Origin: Alteromonas indica
Lineage (GTDB): Bacteria; Pseudomonadota; Gammaproteobacteria; Enterobacterales; Alteromonadaceae
Length of the DNA: 64,000 nucleotides
Assembly (NCBI GenBank): GCA_003056425.1
Contig: PYVY01000019.1
Coordinates: forward strand, 1 to 64,000
Direction: 5' to 3'
The notes under the pieces were generated by a model that had not been told where the DNA came from, did no database searches, and saw only the letters and a program-made list of their open reading frames with translations. Each line of letters opens with the position of its first letter. Within the stretch, counting starts at the first letter, position 1. The position numbers and the translations under genes were made by a program. Of the stretch, positions 26,749 to 35,914 are shown in pieces.

Positions 26749-27306
26749 TTATTGCTGCGAAGACTTACCCGGCAGCAGTTTATCTTTAAAGTCGAGCATA
26801 CGGCCTAAACCCGAACCTAACTTCATCAGCGTATGAAGCTTTTCAGGACCTAAATTTTGTAACTCCTGAGACCACGCCGTTACCGATTCCAATAAATCAT
26901 GAATCTCATTTAATTTACTTTGTACTTCCTTATCTTGTTCACCTATTGGCGTATCTAACATTAAATCGCGCAGTAGGGTTAAGGTTGGATCAATTTCACG
27001 CTTACGTCGCTCTTCAAATACTCGGTTGGCTAATACCCAGATAGTCCCAGCGGGTACAAAAAACTCCTTTCGTTCACCGGGTACAATTTGTTGTTTAACT
27101 AACTGCCAGGACTGCAGCTCTTTTAAACCCATACTGGTATTGCCCCGGGAAATATTCAGTGCATCAGCAATTTCCTGGGCGGCGACCGGTTTTTCACTCA
27201 ATACAATAAGTGCCAGTATCTGGCCTACCGTGCGGTTAAAACCCCAGCGACTGCCCATTTCTCCAAAGTGCATAACGGCTGACGTTACCATCGGCGACAT
27301 TTGCAT
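26749..27306 (-). CDS. GbsR/MarR-family regulator in the cioAB operon
   Basis: A 185-residue winged-helix regulator. The HTH region is VGQILALIVLSEKPVAAQEI followed by ADALNISRGNTSMGLKELQSW, then a wing with PGERKEFFVP; the C-terminal half is helical, as in GbsR-like proteins. The ATG at 27306 is preferred, with AAGG eight bases before it; a GTG two codons upstream is possible. It is the first gene of the operon with cioA and cioB, so it probably regulates that oxidase; its signal is unknown. Confidence 0.8.
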   Translation of the reverse strand: MQMSPMVTSAVMHFGEMGSRWGFNRTVGQILALIVLSEKPVAAQEIADALNISRGNTSMGLKELQSWQLVKQQIVPGERKEFFVPAGTIWVLANRVFEERRKREIDPTLTLLRDLMLDTPIGEQDKEVQSKLNEIHDLLESVTAWSQELQNLGPEKLHTLMKLGSGLGRMLDFKDKLLPGKSSQQ

Positions 27307-27573
27307 TATCACTACCTTACAAAGTTTCAGAAATTACTGAAAGTTTATTATATTTGAATCGTCCGATCAAATCTTATCCATAAATTGTTCATTAAACGCC
27401 TGTAATGAACGCCAAAAAATCTGGTCGATCCAGTTTTACGGAAAACGAAAACTTTCGTGAAAGTGTGGGTAAAATCCTTTAATTTAGGTGAAAGTTAGAT
27501 AAATATTGCTTATTTCATTCATCTTTTTCCTATGACTAAACGCTAAAATTGAAAGTAGTTCTTTAATGCTATT

Positions 27574-27592
27574 GCTAATGATAACTATTATC
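27574..27592 (+). promoter_or_regulatory. Fur box upstream of the siderophore operon
   Basis: The 19 bases GCTAATGATAACTATTATC match the Fur consensus GATAATGATAATCATTATC at 16 of 19 positions and are a near palindrome. A TTGAAA at 27549-27554 may be the -35 element, placing the box over the promoter. This supports iron repression of the genes from 27638 to 35893. The rest of the 331-base gap (27307-27637) shows no gene. Confidence 0.88.
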
Positions 27593-27637
27593 ACTAGCAT
27601 TAAAAGACTGGTTATTTTCGTTTATCACAGGAATGAT

Positions 27638-29170
27638 ATGCAAAACGCTAACGTCGCATTACTTTCTTCAGCGCCCTTTAATACGCCTATCGGCAAGTCA
27701 GTTAACGACTATTTATTTTGTCCGCAAAACCTCAGTGATTATCAAATTGGTGCTCTGCAAAGCCTGACGCTGGTCAATAAAGCCATGGTCAATGCCCGCC
27801 AGCCTTTTTCCGGTGTCTCGCCACACCGACTGGCACAGCAGGTCAACCAGATCAACCTGGCGACACCAGCGGCTTCATTTGAGAATGTGCTAAGTGAGGT
27901 GGAATCAATTTATCTGAATAACGCCGTTTACTTTCATCACCCTGACTATGTTGCGCATTTAAACTGTCCGGTAGCCTATCCTGCGGTACTGGCGGAGCAA
28001 ATACTTAGCGCCGTAAACACCTCTGTGGATACCTGGGATCAAAGCGGTGGGGCAACCTTAATAGAACAAAAGTTAATTAACTGGACGTGCGAGCAGCTTG
28101 GCTTTAATTCACAGGCTGACGGTATTTTTACCTCAGGCGGTACGCAATCCAATTTAATGGGTATGCTGATGGCCCGGGAACAGGCCGTAGCCCGCTATTG
28201 CCCTGAGCATTGCGTAAAGCATCAGGGTTTACCTGCCATCGCCAGCAAGTTTCGTATATTTACCTCCCAGCTGAGTCACTTCAGTATTCAAAAGGCAGCT
28301 GCGTTGCTGGGATTGGGTTATGAATCTGTCATCGCTGTGGCCACCGATGCACAGTTTAAAATGGATCCAACGGCGCTGAGCCGGGCCATTGACACGGCTA
28401 AACTGCATGGATTGATTCCCATCTGTATCAATGCCACCGCAGGAACTACAGATTACGGCAGTATTGATAACCTTGACCAGCTAGCACAGATAGCCCGCCA
28501 ACATGCTATGTGGTTTCACGTCGATGCAGCGTACGGCGGCGGGTTACTGTTAAGCGAGCAGTATCGTCATCGGTTGAGCGGTATAGAACATGCTGATTCT
28601 GTCACCCTGGACTACCATAAATCGTTTATGCAGCCAGTAAGCAGCAGCGCCTTTTTATGTAGAAACCGACAGCATTTTAGCCATATAACATTGCATAGCG
28701 ATTACTTAAACCCGCTTTGCGAAAAAGACCAGGGCTACCCTAATCTGGTTGATAAAAGCCTGCAAACTACCCGCCGTTTCGATGCCCTTAAATTGTGGAT
28801 GACCCTACGTATGATGGGGCCGGCTCTGCTGGGGGAGGGCATTGATAATATCCTGGCTTTGGCCCGTCAGTGTTACGACCTGCTCTATACCCATCCTGAC
28901 TTTGAAGTACTAAATGATCCTGAATTGTCGGCAATTGTGTTTCGCTTCGCGCCGGCTGGGCTGACTAATACTACACCGGATGAATTGAATCCGGCTATTC
29001 GCGACGCTTTTTTGCAATCTGGTGAGGCCATGATAGCCCGCACCCAAGTAGCCGGGGCGCATTATCTGAAATTCACTTTACTCAATCCAGCCACCACCAT
29101 CACCGATTTACAGCGGGTGGTGCAACGCATTAGCGAGCTTGGATGGGCGTTAATGAGGGAGAATCAATAA
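27638..29170 (+). CDS. PLP-dependent group II decarboxylase, probable diamine-forming enzyme of siderophore synthesis
   Basis: A 510-residue decarboxylase of the DOPA/glutamate/DABA group. Visible are GIFTSGGTQSNLMGML, HFSIQKAAALLGLG, the cofactor Asp and Ala in HVDAAYGG and the PLP Lys in LDYHKSFMQP. In siderophore loci this type (DesA-like) makes cadaverine from lysine, or putrescine from ornithine, the precursor of N-hydroxydiamines. The ATG with CAGGAA upstream is chosen over a longer frame starting at 27566 that would cross the Fur box. Its stop overlaps the hydroxylase start (TAATG). Substrate is inferred from the operon. Confidence 0.82.
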   Translation: MQNANVALLSSAPFNTPIGKSVNDYLFCPQNLSDYQIGALQSLTLVNKAMVNARQPFSGVSPHRLAQQVNQINLATPAASFENVLSEVESIYLNNAVYFHHPDYVAHLNCPVAYPAVLAEQILSAVNTSVDTWDQSGGATLIEQKLINWTCEQLGFNSQADGIFTSGGTQSNLMGMLMAREQAVARYCPEHCVKHQGLPAIASKFRIFTSQLSHFSIQKAAALLGLGYESVIAVATDAQFKMDPTALSRAIDTAKLHGLIPICINATAGTTDYGSIDNLDQLAQIARQHAMWFHVDAAYGGGLLLSEQYRHRLSGIEHADSVTLDYHKSFMQPVSSSAFLCRNRQHFSHITLHSDYLNPLCEKDQGYPNLVDKSLQTTRRFDALKLWMTLRMMGPALLGEGIDNILALARQCYDLLYTHPDFEVLNDPELSAIVFRFAPAGLTNTTPDELNPAIRDAFLQSGEAMIARTQVAGAHYLKFTLLNPATTITDLQRVVQRISELGWALMRENQ

Positions 29171-30486
29171 TGACGCAGGTATATGATTTTATCGGCATCG
29201 GATTAGGCCCATTTAACCTAAGCCTGGCGGCCCTCACGGCGCCCCACCAACACATAAATGCAGTGTTTTTTGAGCAGCGGGAAAATTTTAACTGGCACCC
29301 GGGCATGATGCTAGACGATGTTACTCTGCAAACCCCGTTTATGTCGGATCTGGTTACCCTGGCCGACCCCACCAGCGAATACAGTTTTTTAAACTACGCT
29401 AAGCAGCACAATAAACTTTACGCGTTTTATATCCGGGAAGATTTCTTCTTGTTACGGAAAGAGTATAACCAGTATTGCCAGTGGGTTAGTCAGTCGCTTA
29501 GCAATATTCGTTTTAAGCATACGGTCACCAAAGTGAGCTTTGACGAAGCCGAGCGGTATTATCAGGTGGAGGTAACTAGCGGGCGTACCACCACGGTGTA
29601 TTACGCGCGGCATATCGTACTGGGTACCGGGCCGCAGCCATTTTTACCAGAGTGTGCCCGCCAGTCGAATCCACAAGTATTGCATTCATCTGCGTACCTA
29701 TCTCGTAAAGCACAGATGCTAGAGGCAAAGCGGATTACGCTGGTGGGCGGGGGCCAAAGCGCTGCAGAAATCTACTATGACTTATTGCAGCACCAAGGTG
29801 ATAACGGACCGCATATTGACTGGATAACCTCTTCGCCTCGCTATTTTCCGCTGGAATACACCAAGCTAACGCTGGAAATGACCTCCCCAGAGTATGTGGA
29901 TTATTTCTACCAGTTGCCGCAACCCACTCGCGATACCCTCAACAAAGCACAGAAAAATCTGTACAAAGGTATTAACAGCGAACTTATCAATAAAATTTAC
30001 GACCTGCTGTACCAACGCAGTTTGGACGCACCGCCCCGAACCCGCCTGAAAACTCACAGCCGATTAGTTGCGCTGGATAACTGTCGTCAGCAGCGCGATA
30101 TAAGCCTGACCTTTCACCATGAGGAGCTGGATCAACACTATCGTATACACAGTGACTATGTAGTGATGGCCACAGGTTTTAATTATCAGATGCCCGGGTT
30201 TCTGACACCACTAAAAGAACATCTTTCCTTTGATAAATTCGGCCGCTTCGCGGTTAACCGAGATTATGCGATTGACCGGGCCGGCCAGGGGGTGTTTGTC
30301 CAAAACGCGGAACAACACACGCATGGCTTTGTCAGCCCTGATTTGGGTATGGCATGTTACCGCAACAGTATTATTCTCAATGCCATTGTCGGTGGCGAGG
30401 TGTATCCGGTAGAACAGCGTATCGCGTTTCAAACCTTTGACCTGGATGATGTCGAATGTGTCAGGCATAAGGAAGATGCCGCATGA
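29170..30486 (+). CDS. Diamine/lysine/ornithine N-monooxygenase (siderophore hydroxylase)
   Basis: A 438-residue flavin N-hydroxylase of the IucD/PvdA/AlcA/DesB family. The FAD site is FIGIGLGPFNLSLAAL at 8-23, the NADPH site ITLVGGGQSAAEIYYDLL around 196, and the C-terminal FAD segment ATGFNYQMP. It would hydroxylate the primary amine of cadaverine or putrescine. The start at 29170 shares a base with the decarboxylase stop and has GGGAG nearby; an upstream in-frame Met is rejected. It overlaps the exporter gene by ATGA. Confidence 0.88.
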   Translation: MTQVYDFIGIGLGPFNLSLAALTAPHQHINAVFFEQRENFNWHPGMMLDDVTLQTPFMSDLVTLADPTSEYSFLNYAKQHNKLYAFYIREDFFLLRKEYNQYCQWVSQSLSNIRFKHTVTKVSFDEAERYYQVEVTSGRTTTVYYARHIVLGTGPQPFLPECARQSNPQVLHSSAYLSRKAQMLEAKRITLVGGGQSAAEIYYDLLQHQGDNGPHIDWITSSPRYFPLEYTKLTLEMTSPEYVDYFYQLPQPTRDTLNKAQKNLYKGINSELINKIYDLLYQRSLDAPPRTRLKTHSRLVALDNCRQQRDISLTFHHEELDQHYRIHSDYVVMATGFNYQMPGFLTPLKEHLSFDKFGRFAVNRDYAIDRAGQGVFVQNAEQHTHGFVSPDLGMACYRNSIILNAIVGGEVYPVEQRIAFQTFDLDDVECVRHKEDAA

Positions 30487-31685
30487 CACTGCGTTATTGT
30501 TTGATTGCACTGACGTTAATATCGGTGGTTTGCGATACTTTACTGCTGCCATTTTATCCGCAGTTTTTTGCCCAGGAATTTCAACAAAACTCTGCGCAAC
30601 ACGTGGGCTGGTTTGTGGCGGCCTGCTGCGCCACGGTGATGTTTAGTTTTCCGCTGTGGGCTAAACTTGCACGGCATCTTAGTGAGTTACACATATGGGT
30701 GGTGACGCAAGTTATCGCGGCGGTATTCGGCATACTGTGCTTTTGGGCCCAGACACTATGGCAGTTTTGGTTGTTTGCCCAGCTTATGCTGGCATTCAAA
30801 GCCAGTTATTTATTGATATACCCTTATGTACTTAGGCTGGAAGCACGCCACACCCACCTCGGGCTGGTTGGGTTATTTTCCGTACTGATGCATTTTGGGG
30901 CAATCGGCGGCGCCTTGATTGGTGGAGTACTGTTTACCCAATTCTCTCCCCGCTATGCCTTTTTAATTTCTGCGGCCGGCGATGTGGTTCAGGTGGTATT
31001 GTGCCTTTGGTTAATTCGGCATACGCAGGCCTCTTACCGCCAGACCAGTGCGCCCTCGGCCACCCCTCGAGCCCGTATTCCAGCTTTTATCTGGCGTTTT
31101 GCGCTGGTTTCTATGGTGGTGTACTTCAGTGCATTTTTAGCCCGCCCGTTTTTTGCTACACACTGGTTACGCATTGACCCGGCAGCCAGCGAACTGGGCG
31201 CGGGGGTGATTTACGCTATCCCTGCTGGAATGGCATTGCTCATGTTGGTATTTAATCACTACCGGCGTTGTATACCGCTAGCTACATGGGAGCGCCAGCG
31301 TACTTTTGCCGTGTCGTTGGGGGGCGCTGCCGCCGGCTTATGGTTACAAGGCTTCTCATCTCCAGAGTTGGTGATTGCCGGCCGATTGCTACTGGGCATT
31401 GCCATGTTTCAGGTCACCGTATTGCTTGAAGTCATGCTATTTGCTCGTAGTGAGCCTGCTTTTTATGCCAGCGATTTCGCTAAGGTCCACTTGTTTCAGA
31501 ATATCGGCATTATCGGCGCATCCTTTGCCGCCGGTTCTCTGGTTTCCTATGCCAGCACCACTGCCACCTTCCAGGCAGCCGCGCTGGGATTTCTGATTAT
31601 TTTTATATTGTTCACCGGCTGGTTACTGCTGGCGCGCCAGCAAAACACTACCGGCCGGTCAGCTAACGCACTTAAAGCCCAATAA
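30483..31685 (+). CDS. MFS transporter, probable siderophore exporter
   Basis: A 400-residue protein of about 12 hydrophobic helices, starting with LIALTLISVVCDTLLLPFYP. The segment ARHLSELHIWVVTQVIAAVFG fits the MFS loop 2-3 region, weakly conserved. It overlaps the hydroxylase gene by four bases (ATGA) and is followed after 8 bases by the synthetase, so it is embedded in the siderophore operon; export of the product is inferred from this context. Confidence 0.8.
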   Translation: MTLRYCLIALTLISVVCDTLLLPFYPQFFAQEFQQNSAQHVGWFVAACCATVMFSFPLWAKLARHLSELHIWVVTQVIAAVFGILCFWAQTLWQFWLFAQLMLAFKASYLLIYPYVLRLEARHTHLGLVGLFSVLMHFGAIGGALIGGVLFTQFSPRYAFLISAAGDVVQVVLCLWLIRHTQASYRQTSAPSATPRARIPAFIWRFALVSMVVYFSAFLARPFFATHWLRIDPAASELGAGVIYAIPAGMALLMLVFNHYRRCIPLATWERQRTFAVSLGGAAAGLWLQGFSSPELVIAGRLLLGIAMFQVTVLLEVMLFARSEPAFYASDFAKVHLFQNIGIIGASFAAGSLVSYASTTATFQAAALGFLIIFILFTGWLLLARQQNTTGRSANALKAQ

Positions 31686-31693
31686 GGAAAACT

Positions 31694-34099
31694 ATGTTTA
31701 TAGCCTCTTATCAGCAGCACATCAGCGATTTCGGTGATATGCATATTCGACCCTTGACGGACCAGGATGCAGGGCAAGTGTGGCAATGGGCCGTTCAGCC
31801 ATATGCCAAATTCTGGGGAATGCAGGAATACTCCCAAAGCCAGTTCGTCTCGTTTTATGCTGAATTTTCTGAGCACGCGCATAAACGGGCCTATCTGGTA
31901 CTAAAAAATAACCAACCGGTGGCGCTGGTGGAGTTGTATAACCCCAGCCACGACCCTGTAGGACAAACCTATGCGGTGGCGCCACAGGATATCGGCATGC
32001 ATATATTGCTGTGCCCTAATCAGCGGCCGCAGCCCAATTTCAGCTTTCAAGTGATGCGGTGTGTACTGACTGCTCTATTTTCCCACCGTCGTACGGCGCG
32101 CATAGTGGTAGAACCTGACTGCAACAATCACAAAATTCACCAGCTCAATAAACGCTTGGGATTCGTCCACACTCAGCGCATAGATATAGCGGGTAAACAG
32201 GCTTATTTAGGGTTTTGTGATTATCCTGGATTTAGCCAGGCGTTAGATGTGTTCTGCCGTTTGCAAGAGGCCCGGCGCAGGCAGCAGTATGTTGATGCTA
32301 CAGGGCATTTAACGCCGACTCACTGGGAAGCCGCCAACCGGGACTTGGTGGTTAAGGCGATAACTGAGTTTGTGCACGAAAGGCTGTTACAGCCTGACAA
32401 CCTTACGGCACGGACCTATGCGCTGCGGGGTGAAACTGTCCACTATGAATTTGAAGCAGATTGGCTGGCGCTTGACCATTTGGTCATTAACCCTGCCAGT
32501 GTGGTGAAGTATGACAAACAACATCACCAATGCGCCCTGGATGCCTGTGACTTTATTGGTGATTTTGCCCCTCAGCTGGGACTGGAAGGCCTGGCATTGG
32601 CTACTTATTTAGAAGAACTGCAAAGTACGCTGGCCGCCGCCTGTTATAAACGCGCGTTGCCTTCCCCTGGTGCTGCGGAGCTGGCGTATGCTGATTTTCA
32701 AACGCTTGAAGGCGCAATGACAGAAGGCCATCCTGTGTTTATCGCCAATAATGGGCGGATTGGCTTTGGTATAGACGATTACCAACATTTTGCCCCGGAG
32801 GTAAGTAAACCGGTGAAGCTGCTATGGATAGCCGTACATCATTCAGTGACAGTGTTTGCTGGCGATAGCCAATATCCGGATTACACCGGTTTAATAGCAC
32901 AAGAGCTGGATGTTACGTTGCGCGACCGGTTTACCGAGCAACTGAAGCAAGCGGGGGTAAATAGCGAGCAGTATTACTGGATGCCGGTTCACCCTTGGCA
33001 ATGGCAAAATAAACTGAACCCGGTTTTTGCCGGTGAGTTGGCTTCTGGCAAGATGGTTTATCTGGGCGAAGGCGATGACTATTATCTACCGCAGCAGTCT
33101 ATTCGTACCTTTTACAATATGTCGCACCGCCATAAACACTATGTCAAGGTAGCGTTATCAATCCAAAACATGGGCTTTATGCGCGGGTTGTCGGCAGGCT
33201 ATATGAAGGTGACGCCCGCTATCAATCGTTGGGCATACGATGTGGTGGCCAGCGATCCAACATTGCAGTCTTGTGGCTTTACCTTACTTAAAGAACACAG
33301 CACCCTGGGTTATCACCACCGCTTGTTTGAACGCGAAGTCGTAGGGGATACACCGTATAAAAAAATGCTTGCCTGCTTATGGCGGGAAAATCCCACAGCC
33401 CAGCTTACTGGTTCAGAGCAACTTATGACCATGGCTGGCTTATTACATGTTGACTATCAGGGTAACAGCTTGTTGGGCCAACTTATCGATCGCGCCGGTG
33501 TGGGGCCGCAAGCCTGGCTGGATGCCTATTTAAAAGTGTATTTCGTCCCCTTGTTGCATTGTTTTTACGCCCATGATCTGGTCTTTATGCCCCACGGGGA
33601 AAATTTGATTCTGGCGTTAACAGAAGGCTTACCCACCCGCGCATTTATGAAAGATATTGGTGAAGAAGTGGCGCTGTTAAACAGTCACCAACAAGTGCCT
33701 GATGCCGTTGCCCGAATACATGTTGCTATGCCTGAGGATAAAGCGTTGCTTAGTATATTCACAGATGTATTTGATTGCTTTTTTCGCTATATGGCAGCGA
33801 TTTTACACCGGGAAAAACGGTTGGGCGAGGCGCAGTTCTGGCACCAGGTCGGGGCGGTGGCAACCCACTATCAACGTACACATCCACAGCTTGAAGAGCA
33901 GTTTATACGCCATAATTTATTCGCCCCCGATTTCGCCCATTCCTGTCTCAACCGGCTGCAATTGGGCAACAGCAAACAAATGGTGAATCTGGCAGATCCG
34001 GCCGGCAGTTTAAAATTTGCTGGCCGGCTGGATAACCCGTTAGCGATGTATCCTTACCCTACCTTCGGCAGCGATAAGCGGGCTTTAGCGGCAGTATGA
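31694..34099 (+). CDS. GNAT acyltransferase-IucA/IucC fusion siderophore synthetase (BibC-like)
   Basis: An 801-residue two-domain enzyme. Residues 1-190 are a GNAT/AlcB-type acyltransferase (MHIRPLTDQDAG, DIGMHILL, RIVVEPDCNNHKIHQLNKRLGF). Residues about 215-795 are an NRPS-independent synthetase: GHPVFIANNGRIGFG, MPVHPWQWQNKL, SIRTFYNMSHRHKHYVKVAL (in part), and HGENLIL. The fusion corresponds to BibC of bisucaberin synthesis, or AlcB plus AlcC as one chain. It would acylate the N-hydroxydiamine, probably with succinyl-CoA, then join and cyclise two units. AAGGAA sits seven bases before the ATG. The next start overlaps its stop. Confidence 0.88.
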   Translation: MFIASYQQHISDFGDMHIRPLTDQDAGQVWQWAVQPYAKFWGMQEYSQSQFVSFYAEFSEHAHKRAYLVLKNNQPVALVELYNPSHDPVGQTYAVAPQDIGMHILLCPNQRPQPNFSFQVMRCVLTALFSHRRTARIVVEPDCNNHKIHQLNKRLGFVHTQRIDIAGKQAYLGFCDYPGFSQALDVFCRLQEARRRQQYVDATGHLTPTHWEAANRDLVVKAITEFVHERLLQPDNLTARTYALRGETVHYEFEADWLALDHLVINPASVVKYDKQHHQCALDACDFIGDFAPQLGLEGLALATYLEELQSTLAAACYKRALPSPGAAELAYADFQTLEGAMTEGHPVFIANNGRIGFGIDDYQHFAPEVSKPVKLLWIAVHHSVTVFAGDSQYPDYTGLIAQELDVTLRDRFTEQLKQAGVNSEQYYWMPVHPWQWQNKLNPVFAGELASGKMVYLGEGDDYYLPQQSIRTFYNMSHRHKHYVKVALSIQNMGFMRGLSAGYMKVTPAINRWAYDVVASDPTLQSCGFTLLKEHSTLGYHHRLFEREVVGDTPYKKMLACLWRENPTAQLTGSEQLMTMAGLLHVDYQGNSLLGQLIDRAGVGPQAWLDAYLKVYFVPLLHCFYAHDLVFMPHGENLILALTEGLPTRAFMKDIGEEVALLNSHQQVPDAVARIHVAMPEDKALLSIFTDVFDCFFRYMAAILHREKRLGEAQFWHQVGAVATHYQRTHPQLEEQFIRHNLFAPDFAHSCLNRLQLGNSKQMVNLADPAGSLKFAGRLDNPLAMYPYPTFGSDKRALAAV

Positions 34100-34794
34100 T
34101 GAAGCTGTTACACCGCGCCCCCCAGCTACAGGCGATGCTTGGCTCCCGGCTTAGCGCCGCGCCGGCCAGCAAGCCTGGCCCGGCACTGATCGAAAACCTG
34201 GTACGCCAAGGACGGCGGAATCTGGTCATGAGTAATCAGCGGTTCTGGGCCTATCATTTGTTTGCCCAGTGCGCATGGCAGGCGGTGTACATTAATACTT
34301 ACCTGCAATTGGTGGCCCGGCATGCTTGCCTGGCCCATGAAATACCGGTTGCGGTAGCCAATGGCTATGCCCGGGGTGTAAACGTGACGGCAGTGACGTG
34401 TCGGCCGGTTGGCAATCGCGTCTCTTCCGTTTACCCCTTTGCCGGATACTTACAAATGGTGCTTAAGCAGGCCGGCTATGTGCTGCCAGCCAAAGAAGCA
34501 GACCGGTTGATCACCGACTTGCTGGTGGGGGCAGTTAAGCGCGTGGAGGCGCTAAATTATAGTACCGCCCAAGCGGGGTTGGCTTTGCTTAACGCCCAGC
34601 TCGATAGCTGTGCTAACAATACATTGCGTTATTCGGCCCAGGATATGCTTTATGCCGGCATACGCAACACCTGCTGCCGTTATTACCTGGTCCAACACGA
34701 CTATTGCACCGGCTGCCCACATCAATCGCGTTCGCGGTTGATGTGCCATTCTCATACTAAGACAGATCGAACCCATGACCAACTTACAAAATAG
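34096..34794 (+). CDS. Siderophore ferric iron reductase, FhuF-like
   Basis: A 232-residue protein with the C-terminal [2Fe-2S] motif CC-x9-C-x2-C (NTCC to YCTGC, residues about 198-212), as in FhuF and the AHA_1954-type siderophore reductases. It would release iron by reducing the ferric siderophore in the cytoplasm. The start ATGATGA overlaps the synthetase stop. A sequence rich in small residues precedes the conserved region. The iron-sulfur motif and the operon position support the call. Confidence 0.8.
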   Translation: MMKLLHRAPQLQAMLGSRLSAAPASKPGPALIENLVRQGRRNLVMSNQRFWAYHLFAQCAWQAVYINTYLQLVARHACLAHEIPVAVANGYARGVNVTAVTCRPVGNRVSSVYPFAGYLQMVLKQAGYVLPAKEADRLITDLLVGAVKRVEALNYSTAQAGLALLNAQLDSCANNTLRYSAQDMLYAGIRNTCCRYYLVQHDYCTGCPHQSRSRLMCHSHTKTDRTHDQLTK

Positions 34795-35893
34795 AGACCC
34801 AGACAAGCGGCTACATACCCTGGATCTGGCCCGCGGGGTAAGTGTAATCGTGATGGTATGTGTACATACGTTATGGATGTACGCCGACCATAACGTGCAG
34901 GCTGACACATTGTTTGGCCATATTATGCATATTCTGGGTAAAGGTACGGCCTCCTTTCTGGTGGCGATGGGGGTATCGCTGGCTTTATCCCGTCGCCGTT
35001 CAGTCAAGGCCATGTTAATCCGTGGGGTGGGCTTACTATTACTTGGGTATAGTATGAACCTGCTTAAATTTGTGGTGCCTATAACGGTGTTTGATACGAT
35101 GCCGATGGCGTTTATCCAGGCGTATGGTTGGCAGCTACCCTTATCATCCGGGCAGTTAATGTACTTGACCCTGACCGGCGATATTCTGCAAATGGCCGGT
35201 TTATCTCTGTTGATAATTGGAGGTTTTAAGCTGCATTGCATACATCGTAACTATGTTCTGACACTGGCCAGCATTATCGCCGTAGGGTCCGGCTGGCTGC
35301 GAACGGAGAGTGCGTCCTGGGGTGGTGGGTATATTGGCGAATTACTGGTGGGTTATACCTATCAGGTTTACTTTCCGGTTATTCCCTGGATAAGCGCAAT
35401 TTTGGCTGGCTTTTATCTGGGCCGGTATAAGGTAGAAACACAACGAAGCGCAGCGCAATTATTTAGCCACGGTGCGCGGCTTGGTCTGGTAGCCCTTGCG
35501 TTTGGAATCGCCGCATTAGCCCTTGATTTCCAGTCCCAGTTTGGCAATTTTTTTCATCTTAGTTTTGGTGGAATTAGCTATTTAATCGGGCTTAATTTGT
35601 GCCTGTTGTATGTGCTTAACCGGTTTGTTACCGCCCGTTTCATGCAATGGGCTGGGTATGCACTTGTGAGCTATGCCAGTCGGCACGTAACCAGTTTGTA
35701 TATTTTGCAGTGGGTCATTATATGCTGGGGGATGGGAGTTGTCGGCTACGCTAACTTAAGTGCGTGGCATACCGCATTGTTGATGCCGGTGATGTTATTA
35801 CTGACTTTAGGCATACATTATAGCGGTAAAGTTGCTCTCAGTAGCGTAGTCGCCCGGCTGCCACGGCGGCAAAAGCCGCCAGTACCAGGCTAA
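34775..35893 (+). CDS. Membrane acyltransferase-like protein (DUF1624/HGSNAT-like) in the siderophore operon
   Basis: A 372-residue protein with about ten membrane segments. The N-terminus RLHTLDLARGVSVIVMVCVH matches the R-x-x-x-L-D-x-x-R-G start of heparan-alpha-glucosaminide acetyltransferase-like and OpgC-like proteins. A conserved motif, GTASFLVAMGVSLAL, follows. It overlaps the reductase gene by 20 bases, so it is co-transcribed. Its job is not known: it could acetylate the siderophore or an envelope molecule, or act in transport. It is not part of the known bisucaberin or putrebactin sets. Confidence 0.65.
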   Translation: MTNLQNRDPDKRLHTLDLARGVSVIVMVCVHTLWMYADHNVQADTLFGHIMHILGKGTASFLVAMGVSLALSRRRSVKAMLIRGVGLLLLGYSMNLLKFVVPITVFDTMPMAFIQAYGWQLPLSSGQLMYLTLTGDILQMAGLSLLIIGGFKLHCIHRNYVLTLASIIAVGSGWLRTESASWGGGYIGELLVGYTYQVYFPVIPWISAILAGFYLGRYKVETQRSAAQLFSHGARLGLVALAFGIAALALDFQSQFGNFFHLSFGGISYLIGLNLCLLYVLNRFVTARFMQWAGYALVSYASRHVTSLYILQWVIICWGMGVVGYANLSAWHTALLMPVMLLLTLGIHYSGKVALSSVVARLPRRQKPPVPG

Positions 35894-35914
35894 TCAACGA
35901 ATAGCACTACCGGC

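Noticed and set aside
31694..34099. Aerobactin (IucA/IucC, citrate-based) assignment
   Set aside because: Only one synthetase domain is present, fused to a GNAT domain, and the operon starts with a diamine-forming decarboxylase, which fits a dihydroxamate better.
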